A stretch of 64,000 nucleotides of DNA, taken from the NCBI RefSeq assembly GCF_004168035.1, contig NZ_SDPU01000023.1, forward strand, positions 1 to 64,000, read 5' to 3'. This DNA is from Nocardioides iriomotensis (GTDB taxonomy: Bacteria > Actinomycetota > Actinomycetes > Propionibacteriales > Nocardioidaceae). A program made the translations under genes and the position numbers. This document shows positions 57,643 to 64,000 of this stretch, in pieces. Position 1 is the stretch's first letter; the number at the start of each line of letters is the position of its first letter. The notes under the pieces were generated by a model. That model made no database searches. It had not been told where the DNA came from and was given only the letters and a program-made list of their open reading frames with translations.

Positions 57643-57704
57643 CCGGCGCGCCCGCTCTCTCGACGCCCGTCCTGTTCCCCGACCCGTCCACGAGGTAACC
57701 ACCC

Positions 57705-59303
<1,599 letters not shown>

Positions 59304-59311
59304 CCTCCGCG

Positions 59312-60226
59312 TCAGCGGTACCGGTCGAAGAACGCCACGATCGCGTCGAGCGCCTCGCGCTGCACGTCGTCGACCTGCGGGACGCCCGCCGCGTCGACCT
59401 CCGGGTAGATGTAGCCGTGCACGTCGTGGCTCCACGACCGCCACTCGACGTCGTCGCGCCTGTCGGCGAGCAGGTCGTAGGTCAGCCGGAACACGCCCTG
59501 CAGCTCGTCCTCCTCCCGTCCGAGCACCAGCACCGGGATGCGCACGCCGTCGACGCGCGCCGACACCTCCGCGGGGTCGGCGACCCGGCTCCGGGCGTGC
59601 TCGACGTCGCGCATCAGCAGGCGCTCGATGTCGCGCATGCCGCCGTCGTTCGCGACGGTCGGCTCGTCGTCCAGCCGCAGCGTCAGCACCTCGTGGGACG
59701 CCGGTTCCGCCGCCACCGCGGCCCGCAGCGGTACGTCGTACTGCGAGCAGAGCTTGAGCAGCATCTCGCCGGCGTGGCTCACCCCGAGGTGGAACAGCCG
59801 GTCGCCGTCGACCGCGGGATGGCGAGCCACGTGGCGGAGGATCGCGAGCTCGTCCTCGTACTCCAGCGGCGCTCGGTTCATCAGCTCCATGCCCTGGCGG
59901 CCGTGCACCCGCAGCCGGCCGCCGTGCTGGTAGCCGAGCTCCACCTCGGTCCGGTAGCGCATCCACGCGCTCGCGTAGCCCGCCTCCAGCAGCCGGTCCT
60001 GGACGTGCCGGAAGCGGTGCACCCGGTCCTGCAGCCAGCCGATCCCGCCGCCGCCGTTGCCGTAGGCCACGAGCACGCACGGGTGCGGCCCCTCGCCCTC
60101 CGGCAGCCGCAGGGCGTACGGCGTGTAGAGGCCGTCGAGCGTCTCGGCGAGGAGGTAGTGCGCCGGCCGGTCGGACCCTGCGACCTCCTCGGTCATCAGC
60201 ACTTGGTGCGGCTCCCACGCGGTCAC
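59312..60226 (-). CDS. Alpha/beta hydrolase (prolyl-oligopeptidase-like)
   Basis: A 304-residue hydrolase. The oxyanion region VAYGNGGGGIGWL near residue 60, the nucleophile elbow HLGVSHAGEMLL near residue 142, an acid in LVLGREEDELQ near residue 240 and a His in SWSHDVHGY near residue 270 fit the fold. GTG 60226 overlaps the stop of a 35-residue ORF by GTGA; ATG 60196 is the alternative. It converges on the ABC-F gene (8 bp between stops). Confidence 0.8.
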   Translation of the reverse strand: MTAWEPHQVLMTEEVAGSDRPAHYLLAETLDGLYTPYALRLPEGEGPHPCVLVAYGNGGGGIGWLQDRVHRFRHVQDRLLEAGYASAWMRYRTEVELGYQHGGRLRVHGRQGMELMNRAPLEYEDELAILRHVARHPAVDGDRLFHLGVSHAGEMLLKLCSQYDVPLRAAVAAEPASHEVLTLRLDDEPTVANDGGMRDIERLLMRDVEHARSRVADPAEVSARVDGVRIPVLVLGREEDELQGVFRLTYDLLADRRDDVEWRSWSHDVHGYIYPEVDAAGVPQVDDVQREALDAIVAFFDRYR

Positions 60227-60330
60227 GCGCCGCACCGTAGCGGCGTGCTGCACACGTTTGCAACAGGCGTGCCCGCCACGACGCCGGCGGCCAGCGCCAC
60301 CCAGCCCTGCCACCGTGTCCACGTCCGCAT
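60223..60330 (-). CDS. 35-residue SPW-repeat-like membrane ORF coupled to the hydrolase
   Basis: ATG 60330 is preceded by AAGGGAGG at good spacing; the product MRTWTRWQGWVALAAGVVAG... ends TPLRCGA and its TGA overlaps the hydrolase GTG (GTGA). The TRWQGWVALAAGVV stretch resembles the first half of an SPW repeat (RWQDWVNLVLG type) of small membrane proteins. It could be a truncated SPW gene now serving as a translation-coupling leader, or a real small membrane protein. Confidence 0.55.
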   Translation of the reverse strand: MRTWTRWQGWVALAAGVVAGTPVANVCSTPLRCGA

Positions 60331-60454
60331 GTGAGCCTCCCTTGGAACCGGGACCCGTCGCGCACGAGGCGGATCGACTCCTCCGGTCGTTCGCCCGGGC
60401 CCAGCGGCGGGTCCAGAGCCCGTGCCGACGGCCGGGACCGGGGGTGGCTGCCCC

Positions 60455-60460
60455 TACGCT
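60455..60460 (+). promoter_or_regulatory. -10 box (TACGCT) of the enoyl-CoA hydratase-family gene, leaderless
   Basis: TACGCT ends six bases before ATG 60467, supporting this start. Confidence 0.45.
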
Positions 60461-60466
60461 CTCCCC

Positions 60467-61267
60467 ATGAATCCCACCGTGGACCCGGAGGTCCTGGAGC
60501 GCGGCGGCGTCCGGCTCGAGGAGAACGGCCTCGTCGCGACCATCACGCTCAACCGGCCCGCCACCAAGAACTCCCAGACCCCCTCCACGTGGATGGCGTT
60601 GCGGGCGATCGGCGCCAGCCTCGACCCCGCCGTCCGCGTCGTCGTGGTCCAGGGCGAGGGGGACACCTTCTCCTCCGGGCTCGACCGGCGGATGCTCAGC
60701 GCCGAGGGCGTCGAGGGCGAGTCGTCGATCATGAACCTCCTCGACATCCCCGACGCCGAGCTGGCCGAGTCGATCGCGGGCTGGCAGGAGGGCTTCACCT
60801 GGCTGCGCCGCAGCGACATCGTGAGCGTCGCCGCGGTGCGCGGCTCCGCCGTCGGCGCCGGCTTCCAGCTGGCTCTGGCGTGCGATCTCCGGGTGCTGGC
60901 CGACGACGCGCGGTTCTCCATGCGCGAGCCGATCCTCGGCCTCGTCCCCGACCTCACGGGAACAAAACCCCTGGTCGAGCTGGTTGGTTACTCCAGGGCA
61001 CTGGAGATCTGCGCGACCACGCGCTGGGTGTCCGCCGAGGAGGCCCACGCGATCGGCCTGGCGACCGCGGTGGTCCCCGCGGAGGAGCTGTCCGACGCGG
61101 TGGCCGACCTGGTCGCGGCGCTGACCGCACCGCTGTACGGCGCGGTCACGGAGACCAAGGCACTGCTGCAGAGCGCGCACAAGCTCGACCTGGAGGAGCA
61201 GCGCAGGCTGGAGCGCGAGGCCCAGGTCCGCCGCTTCCGGGAGCTGGCCGCACTGATGGGGGAGTAG
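60467..61267 (+). CDS. Enoyl-CoA hydratase/isomerase-family protein
   Basis: A 266-residue crotonase-fold protein: TFSSGLDRRML oxyanion region near residue 65 and GSAVGAGFQLALACDLRVL near residue 125, then REPILGLVPDLTG near residue 153. The first hydratase Glu position (xE in G-G-C/A-E-L) is Gln here, while the second Glu (REP) is kept, so isomerase or another crotonase activity is more likely than hydration. It is monocistronic with its own leaderless promoter. Confidence 0.88.
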   Translation: MNPTVDPEVLERGGVRLEENGLVATITLNRPATKNSQTPSTWMALRAIGASLDPAVRVVVVQGEGDTFSSGLDRRMLSAEGVEGESSIMNLLDIPDAELAESIAGWQEGFTWLRRSDIVSVAAVRGSAVGAGFQLALACDLRVLADDARFSMREPILGLVPDLTGTKPLVELVGYSRALEICATTRWVSAEEAHAIGLATAVVPAEELSDAVADLVAALTAPLYGAVTETKALLQSAHKLDLEEQRRLEREAQVRRFRELAALMGE

Positions 61268-61331
61268 CCGAGACCGCAGCCCTGGGCGCGCGGGTCGGGA
61301 GACGGACGGATCGGGAGAGGAGGAGCCGAGC

Positions 61332-63200
61332 ATGTCGATGGGTTCCGGCATGGGACCGGTCTGGCGCCACCTGCGCACCGACCGCAGCATCACCGAGCAG
61401 CGGCTCGCCAAGGACACCGTCCGCCGCGTGGCCGCCTTCGCCAAGCCGCACCGCGGGCTGATCGCGGTCTTCCTCGTGCTGACCGTCATCGACGCGGCCC
61501 TCGTCGTGGTCACCCCGCTGCTGGTCAAGCACCTCGTCGACGACGGCATCCTCAAGCAGGACGGCAGCGTGGTCACGACGACCGCGCTGGCGATCGCCGG
61601 TGTCGCGCTCGTCGACGCCGCGCTCGCGGTCGGCCAGGGCTACCTGTCGTCCCGCATCGGCGAGGGCCTGATCTACGACCTCCGCACGTCGGTGTTCGCC
61701 CACGTGCAGCGGATGTCGGTCGCGTTCTTCACGCGCGCCCAGACCGGGGCGCTCGTGTCCCGGCTCAACAACGACGTGATCGGCGCCCAGCGTGCGTTCA
61801 CCTCGACCCTGTCGAGCACCGTCTCCAACAGCATCAGCGTGGTCGTCGTCGGCATCGCGATGCTCGCGTTGTCCTGGCAGGTCACGCTGCTCTGCCTCGC
61901 GCTGTTCCCGTTCCTCTGGCTCGCCTCCCGCTGGGTCGGCCGCAACCTGGCCGGTCTCACCCGCGAGCAGATGCAGGGCAACGCCGACCTCGGCAACACG
62001 ATGACCGAGCGGTTCAACGTCGGCGGCGCGCTGCTGCTCAAGCTGTTCGGTCGTCGCGGCGAGGAGGACGCCCTCTTCGCGCGCAAGGCCGGCGTCGTCC
62101 GTGACCTCGGCGTGCGCATCGCGCTGATCACGCGGATCTTCGGCGCCAGCCTGATGCTGCTGCCCGCACTCGCCACCGCCCTCGTCTACGGCGTCGGCGG
62201 CCACCTCGCGATCCAGCAGACCCTGACGGTCGGCACCCTCCTCGCGCTCGCCACGCTGCTGCTGCGCCTGCTCGGCCCGCTGCAGGGCCTGTCCAACGTG
62301 CGCATCGACGTGATGACCGCGCTGGTCAGCTTCGAGCGCGTCTTCGAGGTGCTCGACCTGCCCTCGATGGTCCAGGAGAAGCCCGACGCCGTCGCGCTGC
62401 CCGCGAGCACCGGGCGGGTGGAGTTCGACCACGTCGCCTTCCGCTACCCGCGCGCCGACGAGGTGTCGCTGGCCAGCCTCGAGTCGGTCGCGCGCACCGA
62501 GTCGCGCGACACCGGCGAGGTGCTGCGCGACGTCTCGTTCGTCGCGGAGCCCGGCCAGATGGTGGCGCTCGTCGGCCCGTCCGGTGCCGGCAAGACGACG
62601 ATGACCCACCTCGTCGCCCGGTTGTACGACGTCACCGGGGGAGCGGTCCGCGTCGGCGGTCACGACGTCCGCGACGTCACGCTCGAGTCGCTGGAGGACG
62701 CGGTCGGCTACGTCACCCAGGACGCGCACATGTTCCACGACACCATCGGCGCCAACCTCGCCTACGCCCGTCCCGCCGCCACTGACGACGAGATCTGGGC
62801 CGCGCTCGAGGCCGCGCAGATCGCCCGCCTCGTGCGCAGCCTGCCCGACGGCCTCGACACCGTCGTCGGCGACCGGGGCTACCGCCTCTCCGGCGGCGAG
62901 CGCCAACGGCTCGCGATCGCCCGGCTGCTGCTCAAGGCGCCCGGCATCGTGGTGCTCGACGAGGCCACCGCACACCTGGACTCCGAGTCCGAGGTGGCGG
63001 TCCAGCGCGCGCTCGACCAGGCGCTCGAGGGCCGCACCTCGCTGGTCATCGCGCACCGGCTCTCCACCATCCGCAGCGCCGACCTGATCCTCGTCGTCGA
63101 CGACGGCCGGGTCGTGCAGTCCGGCAGCCACACGGCGCTCCTGGCCGAGGGCGGGCTCTACGCCGACCTCTACGCCACCCAGTTCAGCCGCACGGCCTGA
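61332..63200 (+). CDS. ABC exporter, fused membrane and ATPase domains
   Basis: A 622-residue half-transporter: six membrane helices in residues 30-345 (ABC_membrane domain, KPHRGLIAVFLVLTVIDAAL onward) and an ATPase domain with Walker A GPSGAGKTTM near residue 420, Q-loop VTQDAHMFHDT, signature LSGGERQRLAIARLLL near residue 518 and Walker B IVVLDEATAHLD. It is a homodimeric type IV exporter of lipids or drugs by family; the cargo is unknown. GGAGGAG precedes ATG 61332. Confidence 0.92.
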   Translation: MSMGSGMGPVWRHLRTDRSITEQRLAKDTVRRVAAFAKPHRGLIAVFLVLTVIDAALVVVTPLLVKHLVDDGILKQDGSVVTTTALAIAGVALVDAALAVGQGYLSSRIGEGLIYDLRTSVFAHVQRMSVAFFTRAQTGALVSRLNNDVIGAQRAFTSTLSSTVSNSISVVVVGIAMLALSWQVTLLCLALFPFLWLASRWVGRNLAGLTREQMQGNADLGNTMTERFNVGGALLLKLFGRRGEEDALFARKAGVVRDLGVRIALITRIFGASLMLLPALATALVYGVGGHLAIQQTLTVGTLLALATLLLRLLGPLQGLSNVRIDVMTALVSFERVFEVLDLPSMVQEKPDAVALPASTGRVEFDHVAFRYPRADEVSLASLESVARTESRDTGEVLRDVSFVAEPGQMVALVGPSGAGKTTMTHLVARLYDVTGGAVRVGGHDVRDVTLESLEDAVGYVTQDAHMFHDTIGANLAYARPAATDDEIWAALEAAQIARLVRSLPDGLDTVVGDRGYRLSGGERQRLAIARLLLKAPGIVVLDEATAHLDSESEVAVQRALDQALEGRTSLVIAHRLSTIRSADLILVVDDGRVVQSGSHTALLAEGGLYADLYATQFSRTA

Positions 63201-63300
63201 CGCGTCGGGGGCGCAACCCCGCCGTACCGATTACGCGGAAGTGCTTGACCGGACCCCGTCGGTGGGGTGGGGTGTTCGCACCGACCATCTGGGAGAGCAC

Positions 63301-64000
63301 ATGCCTGGTTCGCAGCCCCTCCGTCGCGCGCTCGCCGTGCTGGCGACGGCCGCCCTCGCCGCCGGCGCCCTGACCGGCGTCCCGGCGGCCACCGCCGCCG
63401 GAGGCGACGACAGCCTCGCGCGGGTCAGCCCGCGCGCGTCCGGCTTCGCGGCCGGCCGCTACATCGTCCTCCTGCGGGCGCCCGCCGCCACCCAGTACGA
63501 CGGCTCCGACCCGCGCTTCCCCGCCACCCGGATGGCCCCCGGCGGCCGCTACCTCGCGCGCTCCGCGGCGGTCGCCCGCTACCGCGCGCACCTGGTCACG
63601 ACGCAGGACGCGCTGGCCCGGTCGGTCGGCGCCACCCCGGCGGAGCACTACACCGTCGCGGCCAACGGCTTCCTCGCCCAGCTGACCGGCGCGCAGGCCC
63701 TCGACCTGGCCTCCGACCGCAACGTGCTGCTGCTCAGCAAGGAGGCGCGGCTCAGCCTCGACACCTGGCAGACCCCTGACTTCCTCGGGCTGACCGGCCG
63801 CAACGGAGCCTGGCAGCGCCAGGCCGGCGGGCGCGACAACGCCGGCGACGGCGTCGTGGTGGGCTCGATCGACTCCGGCATCTGGCCCGAGTCGAAGTCG
63901 TTCCGCGGCCAGCGCCTGACCCGCGCTCCGAAGACCCGCTGGAAGATCTCCCGCGTCGGAGAGAACACCCGCATGGAGAAGGCCGACGGCGGCGTCTTCG
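63301..64000 (+). CDS. Secreted S8 (subtilisin-like) serine protease, 3' end outside window
   Basis: At least 233 residues of an open frame from ATG 63301 (GGAGAG before it). A signal peptide (residues 1-32, cleavage near ATAAGG) is followed by an inhibitor I9 propeptide (GRYIVLLRAPAA near residue 56 to about 155) and the beginning of the peptidase domain with the catalytic Asp in VVVGSIDSGIWPES near residue 185. The His and Ser motifs lie beyond the window. The plant-like SGIWPES signature fits the large actinobacterial S8 family with PA insert. Confidence 0.9.
   Translation, partial: MPGSQPLRRALAVLATAALAAGALTGVPAATAAGGDDSLARVSPRASGFAAGRYIVLLRAPAATQYDGSDPRFPATRMAPGGRYLARSAAVARYRAHLVTTQDALARSVGATPAEHYTVAANGFLAQLTGAQALDLASDRNVLLLSKEARLSLDTWQTPDFLGLTGRNGAWQRQAGGRDNAGDGVVVGSIDSGIWPESKSFRGQRLTRAPKTRWKISRVGENTRMEKADGGVF

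Noticed and set aside
57441-57698. 85-codon frame in the metallopeptidase/ABC-F gap
   Set aside because: No ribosome site, low-complexity Ala/Pro/Arg composition and overlap with likely promoter elements.

Overview
The window reads as one contiguous piece of a chromosome from a strongly GC-rich actinobacterium, most likely Nocardioidaceae (Nocardioides-like). The evidence is RbpA, WhiA, OpcA, a mycothiol-dependent isomerase-family protein, an acVLRF1-type release factor, a SufR-led SUF operon with SufU, heavy GTG start use, many ATGA/GTGA start-stop overlaps, and many TANNNT -10 boxes lying 6-8 nt from the start codon (leaderless mRNAs). I see no rRNA, tRNA, CRISPR array, prophage or insertion sequence. 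No stretch over about 300 bp lacks a gene; the two longest gaps (5780-6059 and 57427-57704) are described through the palindrome, promoter and mini-ORF entries.

Layout. 1-4.2 kb: a methyltransferase/terpenoid-cyclase-like pair, then a minus-strand methyltransferase and esterase. 4.2-14.2 kb: a CPA2 cation/proton antiporter, a NarL-type two-component pair, a tandem GNAT protein, a SpoIIE phosphatase, methionine aminopeptidase, a collagen-like membrane protein, a secreted PLD-like protein, an MBL hydrolase and an MDMPI protein. 14.2-26.8 kb: the DNA-repair and central-metabolism core, uvrA (SOS box upstream, histone-like basic tail), a Rieske lipoprotein, uvrC-rapZ-yvcK-whiA, gap-pgk-tpiA-secG and rbpA. 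26.9-35 kb (minus): the pentose-phosphate operon tkt-tal-pgi-zwf-opcA-pgl. 35-43.2 kb: ctaB-NUDIX, a frameshifted AAA ATPase, a guanidinium-exporter gene under a guanidine-III riboswitch, a mug-type glycosylase, an AraC/GyrI regulator and an ABC-ABC-ctaA operon. 43.3-50 kb: sufR-sufB-sufD-Rieske-sufC-sufS-sufU-sufT. 50-57.4 kb: acVLRF1, GNAT, then a biotin-uptake cluster bioY-(acyl-CoA synthetase)-(thiolase)-bioM-bioN, a conserved hypothetical and a zinc metallopeptidase. 57.6-64 kb: an ABC-F ATPase with a tiny leaderless upstream ORF, an alpha/beta hydrolase preceded by a 35-residue SPW-like ORF, an enoyl-CoA hydratase-family protein, an ABC exporter and the start of a secreted subtilase.

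The parts connect around carbon flux (glycolytic triad plus a six-gene pentose-phosphate operon), haem A synthesis (ctaB, ctaA), Fe-S assembly with an Fe-S-sensing regulator, and nucleotide excision repair. The observations most worth a second look are: the guanidine-III riboswitch fused to the ribosome-binding site of the SMR gene; the acyl-CoA-synthetase/thiolase pair inside the BioMNY cluster, with a thiolase that lacks one catalytic Cys and a synthetase that seems to need a CTG start; a 55-bp element with terminal inverted repeats, one copy inside the acVLRF1 reading frame and one just after it; and a dispersed intergenic repeat (core GGGCAA-N3-GCGCCGACTCG) found only between convergent genes here.
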